NCBI RefSeq assembly: GCF_000155975.1
Contig: NZ_GG730299.1
Location: 1,024,634-1,088,633 of the forward strand
DNA from: Citrobacter youngae ATCC 29220
Lineage (GTDB): Bacteria > Pseudomonadota > Gammaproteobacteria > Enterobacterales > Enterobacteriaceae
Reading direction: 5' to 3'
Length of the DNA stretch: 64,000 nucleotides
Below, piece by piece: positions 27,950 to 37,388 of the stretch (position 1 is its first letter; each line of letters begins with the position of its first letter). The notes beneath the pieces are model-generated. The model worked only from the letters and a program-made list of their open reading frames with translations, did no database searches and was not told the origin of the DNA. Position numbers and translations under genes: made by a program.

Positions 27950-28618
27950 CCGGTTCTCCAGGGATAGCCCCATACTTCGTTACAAAAATTGTTATGACGA
28001 ATATTTTATTTTTTGCTCTGATACACGCTTAGCTAAATTTGAGTAATAAACAAAATTACCCTTGGCGGCATTTTATGGAAAATTAATATTTATATAAATA
28101 TAGGCTTTTGGGCAAAAATTCGGTTTAGGAGGAAGTTTGCTGTGTTGTATTTATGTTATTTAATATAAGGATGAGCGTTTTTATTTTGTTTGTTTTTACG
28201 TGCATTATATTTTTGCTATTTAATATCAGTAGGTTAGGAGTGGGTTTTGTGTGGGGTGATAACTTCGCAGAAGAGGGTGAGCATTCTCTGATTTCAGTTT
28301 AAAAATTAAATTGAGCCAATATCTATTGGTTTTTTGTCCGAAAAAGTACAGGTGCGGTATGGGTAAAATCCAAAATTGGATTTCCGTCTGACGGGAATTA
28401 ACGCCCGCGGCAGAAACTATATTATGAAATAGATATGGTTTTTTCTGAATATAATCGAAAAATTCGCTAAAGCCAGTTTTATAAAAAGACGGTAAATGAG
28501 TGAGTTTGCGTGATGGGGCATGGAGCATTCATTGCACAGGAGATAACCTCCTGCCAGATCAATAAATCGGGAAATTTAGCGATATGGCAGAAGGATAACG
28601 GAGATGCTTGCAGAGCGA
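27950..28618. other. AT-rich non-coding interval with the autotransporter 2 promoter and right boundary
   Basis: Low-GC DNA between autotransporter 2 and fnr. It contains the upstream region of autotransporter 2, the right direct-repeat copy (28545-28566) and an imperfect inverted repeat downstream of fnr. A 100-codon open frame on the minus strand (28226-28528) has no protein-like composition. Confidence 0.65.
28545..28566 (+). repeat. Right copy of the direct repeat bounding the autotransporter insertion
   Basis: AACCTCC followed by T and GCCAGATCAATAAA; it differs from the left copy at one base. It lies 53 nt beyond the fnr stop. Its start also belongs to small hairpins (CAGGAG with CTCCTG, and CTGCCAGATC with GATATGGCAG at 28581-28590), which suggests that this copy is the native fnr 3' sequence. 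Confidence 0.75.
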
Positions 28619-29371
28619 TTACGCAACGTTGCGAGTATGGCCAGCAAGAACCGCCAGCGCGTCGCTATTCTCAATAGTGATATATTTGCCTTTCACCGCC
28701 AGCATACCGCTTTTCTGGAAACGACCCAGCAGGCGGCTAATGGTTTCAACCGTCAGACCGAGATAGTTACCGATGTCGCCACGGGTCATGGTCAGGCGGA
28801 ATTCACGCGGCGAAAACCCACGCTGGGCGAAGCGGCGAGACAGGTTGTAGATAAAGGCCGCCAGGCGCTCTTCCGCGTTTTTCTTCGACAACAGCAGGAT
28901 CATGTCCTGGTCGCCTTTGATTTCGCCACTCATCAGACGCATCATCTGTTGACGCAGATTCGGCATTTTACCGGACAGGTCATCCAGCGTTTCGAAAGGA
29001 ATTTCGCATACCATTGAGGTTTCCAGCGCCTGGGCAAAGCTCGGGTGATGCCCGCTGCCAATCGCGTCAAAACCTACCAGGTCACCCGCAAGGTGGAAAC
29101 CGGTAATCTGTTCATCGCCTTGCTCGGTAATGGTATAGCTTTTAATCGTTCCGGAGCGGATAGCATAGAGTGATTTAAGCTCATCACCTGCTTTAAAGAG
29201 GGTCTGCCCCTTTTGGATAGGCTTTTTGCGCTCGATGATGTTATCGAGCTGGTCAAGCTCATGCTCGTTAAGTGTGAACGGGATGCAAAGCTGGCTGATG
29301 CTGCAATCCTGGCAATGGATAGCACAACCGCCAGACTGAATGCGCCGTATAATTCGCTTTTCCGGGATCAT
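28619..29371 (-). CDS. fnr: Fumarate and nitrate reduction regulator FNR
   Basis: Global oxygen sensor of the CRP/FNR family, 250 residues. An oxygen-labile [4Fe-4S] cluster is held by Cys20, Cys23, Cys29 and Cys122 ([10 protein letters not shown] near the N-terminus, SMVCEIP in the sensor domain). When the cluster is intact, the dimer binds TTGAT-N4-ATCAA. The recognition helix region is [13 protein letters not shown]. The ATG at 29371 ([10 protein letters not shown]) matches E. coli; upstream codons in frame are not family sequence. An FNR box lies 20 nt upstream, fitting autoregulation. Likely local targets are the DMSO-reductase-like operon and fnrS. Confidence 0.98.
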   Translation of the reverse strand: MIPEKRIIRRIQSGGCAIHCQDCSISQLCIPFTLNEHELDQLDNIIERKKPIQKGQTLFKAGDELKSLYAIRSGTIKSYTITEQGDEQITGFHLAGDLVGFDAIGSGHHPSFAQALETSMVCEIPFETLDDLSGKMPNLRQQMMRLMSGEIKGDQDMILLLSKKNAEERLAAFIYNLSRRFAQRGFSPREFRLTMTRGDIGNYLGLTVETISRLLGRFQKSGMLAVKGKYITIENSDALAVLAGHTRNVA

Positions 29372-29390
29372 AGGTCTGCTCAAGCCGTAA

Positions 29391-29404
29391 TTGATATTTG
29401 TCAA
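29391..29404 (-). promoter_or_regulatory. FNR box in the fnr promoter
   Basis: TTGATATTTGTCAA on the plus strand; one deviation from the TTGAT-N4-ATCAA consensus. It lies 20-33 nt before the fnr start codon, near the expected transcription start, and fits the known negative autoregulation. Confidence 0.75.
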
Positions 29405-29565
29405 TTTTAACATCTTTTTGGTGAGCACGTAAGCCTGAGCGACTCCCAATAGAGAATAATTCAGGCATAACTGGGTTGAATGTTTCTATCTACCTGATTA
29501 ACCGCAATTTATTTAAGGTCACATTATGTGGAACTGTGATGTATAAGGCATTAATTGCCTGGATT

Positions 29566-30081
29566 CTAGAGTAGCAAATAGCCTTCATGCCGCAGTAGCC
29601 ACTCTTTTCGCTGCACGCCGCCAGCATATCCGGTCATGGTTCCGTTGCGCCCAATGACGCGATGACAAGGGACCACAATGCTTACGGGGTTTGAACCATT
29701 CGCCACGCCGACGGCCCTGGCCGCACCGGGGCGTCCCAGTTGTTCGGCAAGTTGGCCATAGTGCATGACCTGTCCACAGGGAATCGTGCGTAACGCCTGC
29801 CAGACCTCACGCTGAAAAGGCGTACCCGCGGTGGCGGTTTCCAGGGTGTCAATAATGCTAAGGTTTCCGGCAAAATATTCAGCCAACTTATCACTCAATC
29901 CGCCCGGATTTTTGGCGGCAATACGCTGATAACCTTCAGCCCGGTAATGAATATCCAGCAGCTGCGCCATGCGATCGCTGTGTTGATCCCATTCGACCGC
30001 GCGCAGACGAAATTGCTCATCGCAAATAACCCACAGCGGGCCCAGCGGCGTGGCGATGGTGTCTTCCAGTAAGTTCAGCAT
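29566..30081 (-). CDS. ogt: Methylated-DNA--protein cysteine methyltransferase Ogt
   Basis: Constitutive DNA repair protein of 171 residues, the same length as E. coli Ogt. It removes alkyl groups from O6-alkylguanine and O4-alkylthymine by suicide transfer to Cys139 in the motif PCHRVIG. The helix-turn-helix arginine-finger region [10 protein letters not shown] precedes it. It acts alone in the cytoplasm. It is upstream of fnr on the same strand with about 195 nt between. In K-12 the abg genes follow; here smrA is next. Confidence 0.96.
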   Translation of the reverse strand: MLNLLEDTIATPLGPLWVICDEQFRLRAVEWDQHSDRMAQLLDIHYRAEGYQRIAAKNPGGLSDKLAEYFAGNLSIIDTLETATAGTPFQREVWQALRTIPCGQVMHYGQLAEQLGRPGAARAVGVANGSNPVSIVVPCHRVIGRNGTMTGYAGGVQRKEWLLRHEGYLLL

Positions 30082-30294
30082 CCGTTTCTCTCATTACAGC
30101 ATTTGCAGACAAGGTGACACATTAGCACGCCGCTTAGCGTCGCTGCTATACCCCTAAAAACGGATATCAATGTATTGGAGGTAGATCGCTTCTATGGCGT
30201 GAAGTTGATGAATTATTGGAAATAATAGTAAACCGTTGTCGGTATAATAGCGCGCGGTTATGATAAGGCCCGTCAATACGCTGGAGGATGATAC

Positions 30295-30858
30295 ATGAAC
30301 CTTGATGATGCATCGTTATTTCTTGACGCGATGGGGGATGTTCAACCGCTGAAAGGCCGCGCCGATGTACACTGGCAGCCCACGCGGAATCTCCGCGCTC
30401 CGGCACGTATCGATACGCTACAACTGGATAATTTTCTCTCGACGGGTTTTCTCGATATTGTCCCGCTGAGCGTGCCGTTGGAATTTCGCCGCGAAGGTTT
30501 GCAGCACGGTGTGACGGACAAACTGCGAACCGGTAAATATCCGCAGCAGGCGAGTCTCAATCTCGTCCGCCAGCCCGTTGAGACCTGCCGCCAGATGCTA
30601 TTCAGCTTTATTTTGCAGGCGCAGCAAGACGGGTTGCGTAATGTGCTGGTGATACACGGCAAGGGGCGTGACGATAACTCTCATGCCAATATTGTTCGCA
30701 GCTATGTGGCGCGTTGGCTGACGGAATTTGAAGATGTACAGGCCTATTGCGCCGCGCTGCCGCATCACGGCGGCAACGGGGCATGCTATGTGGCATTGCG
30801 TAAAACCGCGCAGGCAAAACAGGAAAACTGGGAGCGTCACGCTAAGCGCAGCCGCTGA
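30295..30858 (+). CDS. smrA: Smr-domain DNA endonuclease SmrA
   Basis: Protein of 187 residues matching E. coli SmrA (YdaL). The C-terminal Smr domain (about 85-170) contains LRNVLVIHGKGR and ALPHHGGNGACYVAL. Smr domains relate to the C-terminal nicking domain of MutS2, and E. coli SmrA has reported endonuclease activity. The conserved basic end KQENWERHAKRSR is present. GGAGG lies upstream of the ATG. Its stop is 13 nt from the convergent dgcM stop. Confidence 0.95.
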   Translation: MNLDDASLFLDAMGDVQPLKGRADVHWQPTRNLRAPARIDTLQLDNFLSTGFLDIVPLSVPLEFRREGLQHGVTDKLRTGKYPQQASLNLVRQPVETCRQMLFSFILQAQQDGLRNVLVIHGKGRDDNSHANIVRSYVARWLTEFEDVQAYCAALPHHGGNGACYVALRKTAQAKQENWERHAKRSR

Positions 30859-30870
30859 CCGGCGCGAACA

Positions 30871-32103
30871 TCAGGCGGCCAGCACCCGGTTCCGGCCTTC
30901 GTTTTTGGCTTTGTACAGCGCGTCGTCAACGCGTTTGAATAGCTCATCAATACTTTCATTCGTTTCGTGGCGCGCCACGCCGATGCTGACGGTAAAGCGG
31001 GGAAGGCCGGGGAGAGTCACCTTGGCCACCGCCGCGCGTATGACTTCAGCGAGATTAAGGGCCGCATCCAGCGAGGTTCGCGGCAGAAGCACCACAAACT
31101 CTTCACCTCCCCAGCGAAAAATCAGATCGTCTTTTCTCACGCAGGACTCCAGCGTTCGCGCCAGCGCGCAGAGCACATCGTCGCCTTTTAAATGCCCAAA
31201 GAGATCGTTGATGCTTTTAAAGCGATCGGTGTCGATTAACAGCAGGCTGTAGTCCTGCGTCAAAGACATCGCGTTAGTCTGTTGCGGTTCGGTTACCTGA
31301 TAAAAATGTCGGCGGTTCAGTAAGCCGGTCAGGGCGTCCCGCAGGGCCGCTTGTTCGAGTTCCTGCTCCAGCCGCTTTTGTTCGGTAATATCATGAATAA
31401 TGCACAGCATGAGCTTATTACCGTAGATTTCGATCGGTCCGGCATACGTTTGGACGTGACGGGAGGAACCATCTGCAAGCTTATGGACAAAATGTAAGGG
31501 CTTATGGCCGCCGGGCAAATGGGCGATTTCATGCATCACCGGTAGGATATGGCGGCCCAGCATGTTGATTTCCCAGGTGTGTTTCTGGCACATCACATCA
31601 AGGCTGTAGCCATAAAAATTCAGCGCACTGAGGTTCGCATCGACAATCAGCCCATCGCGGGACGGATCGATAAGTAACATCGGCGCCGAGTTGGTCTGAA
31701 AGAAGCGGGCGTAAAATCCCTGTTTGTTTCGTTGATAGTTCGCGGAACGGCTGGCTTTCAGTCCCTGCGCGGTCGGTGTTTCAATACTTTCGAAAATAAT
31801 GATGTCACCCATATCCGGGAGCGACCTGATGGACAGACGGCTGGCCATCGCGGTTTCCTCACCCTTGCGATAAACCGTGAGAATTTCCACAATGTTGCAA
31901 TGATTTCTCAAATCTCTGAGATACATGGTTAAATCATTTTGCGCATGCGTTGAAAATAGGCCCTTACGAAGAGAAGAAAAACAGGGATCCTGCATCAACT
32001 CCCGGGCAACGGTATTAGCGAACACAAGTTCTTCGGTATGTGGGGAAACAATCCACACCGGAAGGGTTAATAAATCCAGCGAATGCAGCGCGGCTATGCT
32101 CAT
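30871..32103 (-). CDS. dgcM: Diguanylate cyclase DgcM (PAS-GGDEF)
   Basis: Cytoplasmic diguanylate cyclase of 410 residues, matching E. coli DgcM (YdaM). A diverged N-terminal sensor part is followed by a PAS domain with PAC motif (about 130-245, including FYGYSLDVM and HDITEQKRLEQ) and a GGDEF domain (about 250-410) with the active motif RWGGEEFVVL. In E. coli DgcM is a local trigger that, with PdeR and MlrA, switches on csgD and curli. Its presence favours a Citrobacter- or Escherichia-like host. It is convergent with smrA; another c-di-GMP enzyme gene lies directly upstream on the same strand. Confidence 0.93.
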   Translation of the reverse strand: MSIAALHSLDLLTLPVWIVSPHTEELVFANTVARELMQDPCFSSLRKGLFSTHAQNDLTMYLRDLRNHCNIVEILTVYRKGEETAMASRLSIRSLPDMGDIIIFESIETPTAQGLKASRSANYQRNKQGFYARFFQTNSAPMLLIDPSRDGLIVDANLSALNFYGYSLDVMCQKHTWEINMLGRHILPVMHEIAHLPGGHKPLHFVHKLADGSSRHVQTYAGPIEIYGNKLMLCIIHDITEQKRLEQELEQAALRDALTGLLNRRHFYQVTEPQQTNAMSLTQDYSLLLIDTDRFKSINDLFGHLKGDDVLCALARTLESCVRKDDLIFRWGGEEFVVLLPRTSLDAALNLAEVIRAAVAKVTLPGLPRFTVSIGVARHETNESIDELFKRVDDALYKAKNEGRNRVLAA

Positions 32104-32169
32104 CGATAATCCCGTTATCTTTATCTGCTGTGTTGCCGATTAATGGCGAATGTTTTTTATATTCCAGTC

Positions 32170-34284
32170 TCACAATGTTATTGATTGTTGGTGAGACAAG
32201 TGTTGTCCGACTGGTTTTTGTATGGCGTCGCTTTCTGTTTGTATCAATTCATGGATCTTATGCGCAGGCAGCGGTTTTGCGTACAGAAAGCCTTGCAACA
32301 CGCCGCAACCCATCTGGGTCAGAAGTATTTCCTGGGCCTCGGTTTCTATTCCTTCAGCCACTACGCGCATATTCATGGAGTGGGCTATGTCAATAATAGT
32401 AGCCACAATTTTTGTGTTTTTGCTGTTGTCGCTAATATCTTTGATAAATAGTCTGTCGATTTTTAATTCCCGCGCCGGAAGTGATTTCAACATCAATATA
32501 TTTGAATAACCGGTGCCGAAATCATCAATAGAAACGGTGATCCCTAATGCAGAAAATGCATTCAGAACTTCAACACTGCGTTTTAAATTTTTAAGCGCGG
32601 TGCTTTCAGTCAGTTCGAGTGTGAGGCAGGCAGGGGAAAGTTGATACTGCGCCAGCGCGTTGCAAACGATATCAATAATGTCATGCTGTTCAAACTGAGC
32701 GGGGGAAAGATTTACCGCGAGAGTCCATTCCGTATAGCCCTGTGATTTCCACTGATATAGCTGAAGGCATGCCTGCTGGATAACCCATTTGCCGACAGGA
32801 ATAATCAGTCCCGTATCTTCCAGCGCAGGGAGAAATTCAGCGGGCAGCAATATGCCACGTTCCGGGTGATGCCAGCGTAATAACGCCTCAAAACCGGTCA
32901 GGGAACGATCTCCTGCGGTATATTTAGGTTGATACCAAAGCTCAAACTGGCCGTGTTCAAGCGCTTGCGCAAGTTCCTGCAAAAATGTTGGCGGCGTATC
33001 GGCGATAGCTTCCATTTCTGGGTTATAAATAGCCCAGCCGTTTCTGCCCGCCTGTTTGACATGATACATCGCCATATCGGCTTTTACTTTTAGCTCATGA
33101 AGGGTGGAACCGTGATCGGGATAAATACTGCTTCCTGCACTTAACGAGACCCGAATGGTGTGCCCGTACAACGTAAAGGGCTCGCCGATCGTAGCCGCAA
33201 TTTCGGTCAGCAGGGTGGAGACGCTCTCCTGATTACAGTGCGGAACCAAAAGAATAAATTCATCTCCCCCCAGTCTTGCCAGCGTCATGGAGCTATCAAG
33301 GCAGCTGTAGATCCGTTGTGTGCTGGCGATCAGTAACTGATCGCCGATGTGATGTCCCCAGGTATCGTTAACAACTTTAAAGCGATCGAGATCGATAAAT
33401 ACCAGCGCAAATTGGTGCTGATGCAGTTTGGATTGCCGTAGGCAGTCCCGCAGGCAGGCATCTATTTGCGTACGGTTGGCAAGCCCGGTCAGCGCATCGT
33501 AATGGACCTGATGCTCAAGTTGGCAATTCAGTTGATGCAGGCTGTCAGCCAGTCGGGAAGTGCGCAGTTGCGAATCCACCATCGAAACCACCAGCATAAT
33601 GCCCAAAATAATCAGGGTGACGGCGCAAACCCAGACCGAGAGTTCCTGTGTGCTGAGCCCATCGTGCGCGGTGTGGCCAAAATGGGTGAACGTTGCCGCG
33701 CCCATACCGGTGTAATGCATAGAGGCTATCGCGAGCGCCATGACCAGAGCGGCAAGAAGGCGATTTATCAGGGCTCGTCGGGTATTTTGGCGCAAGTGGA
33801 AGGCCAGCCATAAACCCACGCCCGAAGCGACGACGGCAATCATCACGGAGAGCATCACCAGCGAACGATCCCATGCGATGGCAACATGTTCGATGATGGC
33901 AAACATTCCAACGTAGTGCATTGTGACGACGCCAGCGCTTAATATGCCTGTGGCAACGACCAGCCGTTTCGTTGATAACGTATTACCGGAAATAGCAATA
34001 TTGATAGCGAGGGTTGCTGAAATGAGGGCAATAAAGAAAGAAAATGCCGTGAGTGAGAAGTGGTAATTAATCGGCATACTCATTTTCATGGCCAGCATAC
34101 CGATAAAATGCATCGACCAGATCCCCATACCCAGCGTCGCGCCACCAGATAACCGCCAGAAGGCCGATTCACGTCGCCCGGAGATCGCCACCTTGCCCGC
34201 GCTGTCGAGAGCAATAAAAGAGGCAATGAACGCGACTACAAAGGAAATCCCTATCAATACAGGGTCCCAGGACACGTGCAACAT
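32170..34284 (-). CDS. MHYT-GGDEF-EAL membrane c-di-GMP enzyme
   Basis: Inner-membrane protein of 704 residues. Residues 1-245 form seven hydrophobic helices with MHYT-type motifs (SMHFIGMLAM, TMHYVGMFA, SMHYTGMGA), a putative sensor of oxygen, CO or NO through copper or haem. The GGDEF domain (about 270-430) has an intact LGGDEF. The EAL domain (about 445-690) has EALLRW, the Asn of VNLSP, ELTES, DDFGTGYS, LKIDR, EGIET and LQGFLYAKP, so all recognised catalytic residues are present. It could make or degrade c-di-GMP. It lies upstream of dgcM on the same strand. It is not part of the K-12 locus. Confidence 0.88.
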   Translation of the reverse strand: MLHVSWDPVLIGISFVVAFIASFIALDSAGKVAISGRRESAFWRLSGGATLGMGIWSMHFIGMLAMKMSMPINYHFSLTAFSFFIALISATLAINIAISGNTLSTKRLVVATGILSAGVVTMHYVGMFAIIEHVAIAWDRSLVMLSVMIAVVASGVGLWLAFHLRQNTRRALINRLLAALVMALAIASMHYTGMGAATFTHFGHTAHDGLSTQELSVWVCAVTLIILGIMLVVSMVDSQLRTSRLADSLHQLNCQLEHQVHYDALTGLANRTQIDACLRDCLRQSKLHQHQFALVFIDLDRFKVVNDTWGHHIGDQLLIASTQRIYSCLDSSMTLARLGGDEFILLVPHCNQESVSTLLTEIAATIGEPFTLYGHTIRVSLSAGSSIYPDHGSTLHELKVKADMAMYHVKQAGRNGWAIYNPEMEAIADTPPTFLQELAQALEHGQFELWYQPKYTAGDRSLTGFEALLRWHHPERGILLPAEFLPALEDTGLIIPVGKWVIQQACLQLYQWKSQGYTEWTLAVNLSPAQFEQHDIIDIVCNALAQYQLSPACLTLELTESTALKNLKRSVEVLNAFSALGITVSIDDFGTGYSNILMLKSLPARELKIDRLFIKDISDNSKNTKIVATIIDIAHSMNMRVVAEGIETEAQEILLTQMGCGVLQGFLYAKPLPAHKIHELIQTESDAIQKPVGQHLSHQQSITL

Positions 34285-34697
34285 CTTACTACCTATCGAA
34301 AAAAAGCCGTGATGCTAAATTTAGCAGGTTTTGTCCAGTTAACCCGATAAAACCAGGAATGTTCTTATGTTTTTACAATGCGTATAAGGTAGAACGGGAA
34401 AATATTGAGAATGATGCGGTTATACTTATATAAACATTCATGGTAATTATAGTTCTGTACGTTTTGCATTCGTTGTATGCTCGTCATCACAATAATCTGC
34501 TCACAAGCCATGCCACCCATCCTTGATGGAATAAATCGCTGAATTAAGATAAATAATCAGCGTCATTGAGTGCCTTAAGTAAAAAGCTCGCTGGCTCTTA
34601 TTGAATATTCGCCTTTCGTATCGGGGCAATGGCATTTTGCATTGCAGATGCTATAAAAAATAATATCCACGTTATTTTCTTGGTGAACAGGGTTAAA
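34285..34697. other. Non-coding divergent promoter region
   Basis: The 413-bp AT-rich gap between the MHYT-GGDEF-EAL gene and the chemoreceptor-like gene. It contains an inverted repeat (CGCTGA at 34537-34542 with TCAGCG at 34557-34562, plus inner TTA/TAA pairs). No convincing flagellar sigma-28 promoter was found by eye. Confidence 0.5.
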
Positions 34698-35807
34698 ATG
34701 TTAAATGACATTAGCGTCAGAACCTTTATTGTTTTATTTTTGGTAATTACGGCCGTTGCTCTCAATGTGGTGGAAATAATATTTTCAGCCGGGGCTGATA
34801 TTATTGTGGCTACCAATACGGTAAGCTTACTTTCTCTATTATGCCTGTGGTGGTATATGACCAAATATCTGGTCATGCCGATTAATACGGTTAAAAGAAG
34901 TATTGAAGAGGTTACCTCCGGGAATCTGGCGATCAGCATTCCTGAATTTGGTAATAACTGTGCGGGTAGACTTATACCTGGCATCAATAGCTTATCAAGC
35001 AATATTTCAACACTTGTTAATGAGATCAGGATATCCTCACAAACGGCGATGACGCTGTCAGAACAGCTGGCAGAGCGCAGCGCCGAGCTTTCCGTGAAAA
35101 CAGAACAGCAATCGGGAGCATTAATGCAGACGGCGGCCAATATGGATGAGATCGCGGTTAACACGCGAAATAATGCTGATAACACGCAAATAGCCAGCGC
35201 CCGGGCGACGATGGCTACGCAGTGCGCCCGTCAGGGCGGCGAATTAATGGTGCAGGTGGCGACAAATATGCGTTCAATCACCGAATGCGCGGAGCAGATG
35301 ACCGAAATTATTACGCTGATAGATGGTATCGCATTCCAGACAAATATTCTGGCACTGAATGCTGCTGTGGAAGCGGCGAGGGCTGGGGAACACGGCAAAG
35401 GTTTTTCCGTGGTGGCCGGAGAGGTAAGAATGCTTGCGCACCGCAGCGCAGATGCCGCTAAGAATATTAAACAGCTGATCGCCCAAACCCATCAGAACGT
35501 TCAGCAAGGCGCGGCTATCGTGCGTGAAGCGGAAAAAAATATGCAGGATATTGTCGGGGGAGCCGGACAATTAAACCAGCTGATGGGCGAGATATTAACG
35601 ACCACCCAGGAGCAGGAGAAAGGGATCATCAGAATCACTCATGCCCTGGCTGAACTGGAGAACGTAACCCAAAGTAATGCCATTATGGTGGATGAGCTTT
35701 CTGATTCCTCGGGCATCCTGAAAAATCAGGTGATTGATCTCCAGTCCCGAACCCATCAGTTTCGCTTAAGTAATACACCTGAGCCCGCAATACGCCAGCG
35801 GGCTTAA
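34698..35807 (+). CDS. Methyl-accepting chemotaxis-like protein without a periplasmic sensor
   Basis: About 369 residues. Two closely spaced hydrophobic helices near the N-terminus are joined by a very short loop, so there is no periplasmic ligand domain. A HAMP-like segment (MPINTVKRSIEEVTSGNLAI) follows, then the coiled-coil signalling domain with the conserved hairpin tip (DGIAFQTNILALNAAVEAA, then GEHGKGFSVVAGEVR). The C-terminus has no NWETF-type receptor-tether motif. It may sense membrane state or energy, or assist other receptors. The ATG at 34698 with an upstream AGGG is preferred; the frame is open to 34629. A similar gene sits beside zntB in Salmonella as I recall. Confidence 0.85.
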   Translation: MLNDISVRTFIVLFLVITAVALNVVEIIFSAGADIIVATNTVSLLSLLCLWWYMTKYLVMPINTVKRSIEEVTSGNLAISIPEFGNNCAGRLIPGINSLSSNISTLVNEIRISSQTAMTLSEQLAERSAELSVKTEQQSGALMQTAANMDEIAVNTRNNADNTQIASARATMATQCARQGGELMVQVATNMRSITECAEQMTEIITLIDGIAFQTNILALNAAVEAARAGEHGKGFSVVAGEVRMLAHRSADAAKNIKQLIAQTHQNVQQGAAIVREAEKNMQDIVGGAGQLNQLMGEILTTTQEQEKGIIRITHALAELENVTQSNAIMVDELSDSSGILKNQVIDLQSRTHQFRLSNTPEPAIRQRA

Positions 35808-35889
35808 TCACCATCAGATACTTTTATGAATCATTTCAGCGCAATGGGACAATGAGATATTGCTTAACATAATCTGACGGCTAGACTAA

Positions 35890-36903
<1,014 letters not shown>

Positions 36904-36949
36904 CAACAACGTTTTTTAGCGAATTTTGCGCATGAAAACGGCCAGGTTT

Positions 36950-36963
36950 TTGAGCGAAGTCAA
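36950..36963 (+). promoter_or_regulatory. FNR box of the fnrS promoter
   Basis: TTGAGCGAAGTCAA: both TTGA and TCAA half-site cores are intact. Its centre is about 42 nt before the fnrS 5' end, the class II activator position, with a CAATAT -10 element at 36986-36991. Confidence 0.85.
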
Positions 36964-36998
36964 TAAACCATCTACCTATTCGGGGCAATATCTCCCTC

Positions 36999-37120
36999 GC
37001 AGGTGAATGCAACGTCAAGCGATGGGCGTTGCGCTCCATATTGTCTTACTTCCTTTTTTGAATTACTGCATAGCACAATTGATTCGTACGACGCCGACTT
37101 AGATAAGTCGGCTTTTTTTT
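36999..37120 (+). ncRNA. fnrS: FnrS, FNR-activated small regulatory RNA
   Basis: The 122-nt segment has the sequence and length of E. coli FnrS and the same place between zntB and dbpA. It starts GCAGGTGAATGCAACG and keeps the GATGGGCGTTGCGC seed region. It ends in an intrinsic terminator, the stem GCCGACTTA with TAAGTCGGC and eight Ts (to 37120). FnrS is an Hfq-dependent anaerobic sRNA that represses genes of aerobic metabolism such as sodB. The FNR box at 36950-36963 accounts for its regulation. Confidence 0.96.
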
Positions 37121-37177
37121 GCCTGCAGAAAATCAGCGTCTACCCTAAAAGAGTCAACCTGATGACTGGAGGGATAT

Positions 37178-37360
37178 ATGGCCTGTCTGATTGCAATGCT
37201 ACAGTGGCAAATGCCGAGCGTTGATTCGCTACCCACCGACCCGGTTCCTGTTCCCGATCCGCTACCTCGTCCGCAGCCGATGCCGGATCCGCCACCGGAT
37301 GAAGAGCCGATTAAATTGTCGCATCGCGGGCGCAGATCTGCGAGGATACGCGCCTGCTGA
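37178..37360 (+). CDS. Small proline-rich protein, unknown function
   Basis: Sixty codons between the fnrS terminator and dbpA. A short hydrophobic start (MACLIAMLQWQ) is followed by a strongly Pro/Asp/Glu-rich middle (PVPDPLPRPQPMPDPPP) and a basic end (HRGRRSARIRAC). TGGAGGG with optimal spacing precedes the ATG, which argues that it is translated. I believe similar codons exist in E. coli at this place, but no function is known to me. It could also act as a leader peptide for dbpA, whose start is 28 nt downstream. Confidence 0.6.
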   Translation: MACLIAMLQWQMPSVDSLPTDPVPVPDPLPRPQPMPDPPPDEEPIKLSHRGRRSARIRAC

Positions 37361-37388
37361 ATGTGAGTTTTTACCGCGAGATTAAATT

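Noticed and set aside
28226..28528. Open frame of 100 codons on the minus strand between autotransporter 2 and fnr
   Set aside because: It lies in very AT-rich DNA, has no convincing ribosome site, and its composition resembles random low-GC translation rather than a protein.
30082..30294. Possible McaS sRNA upstream of smrA, as in E. coli
   Set aside because: The ogt-smrA gap does not contain the McaS sequence or its terminator as I know them.
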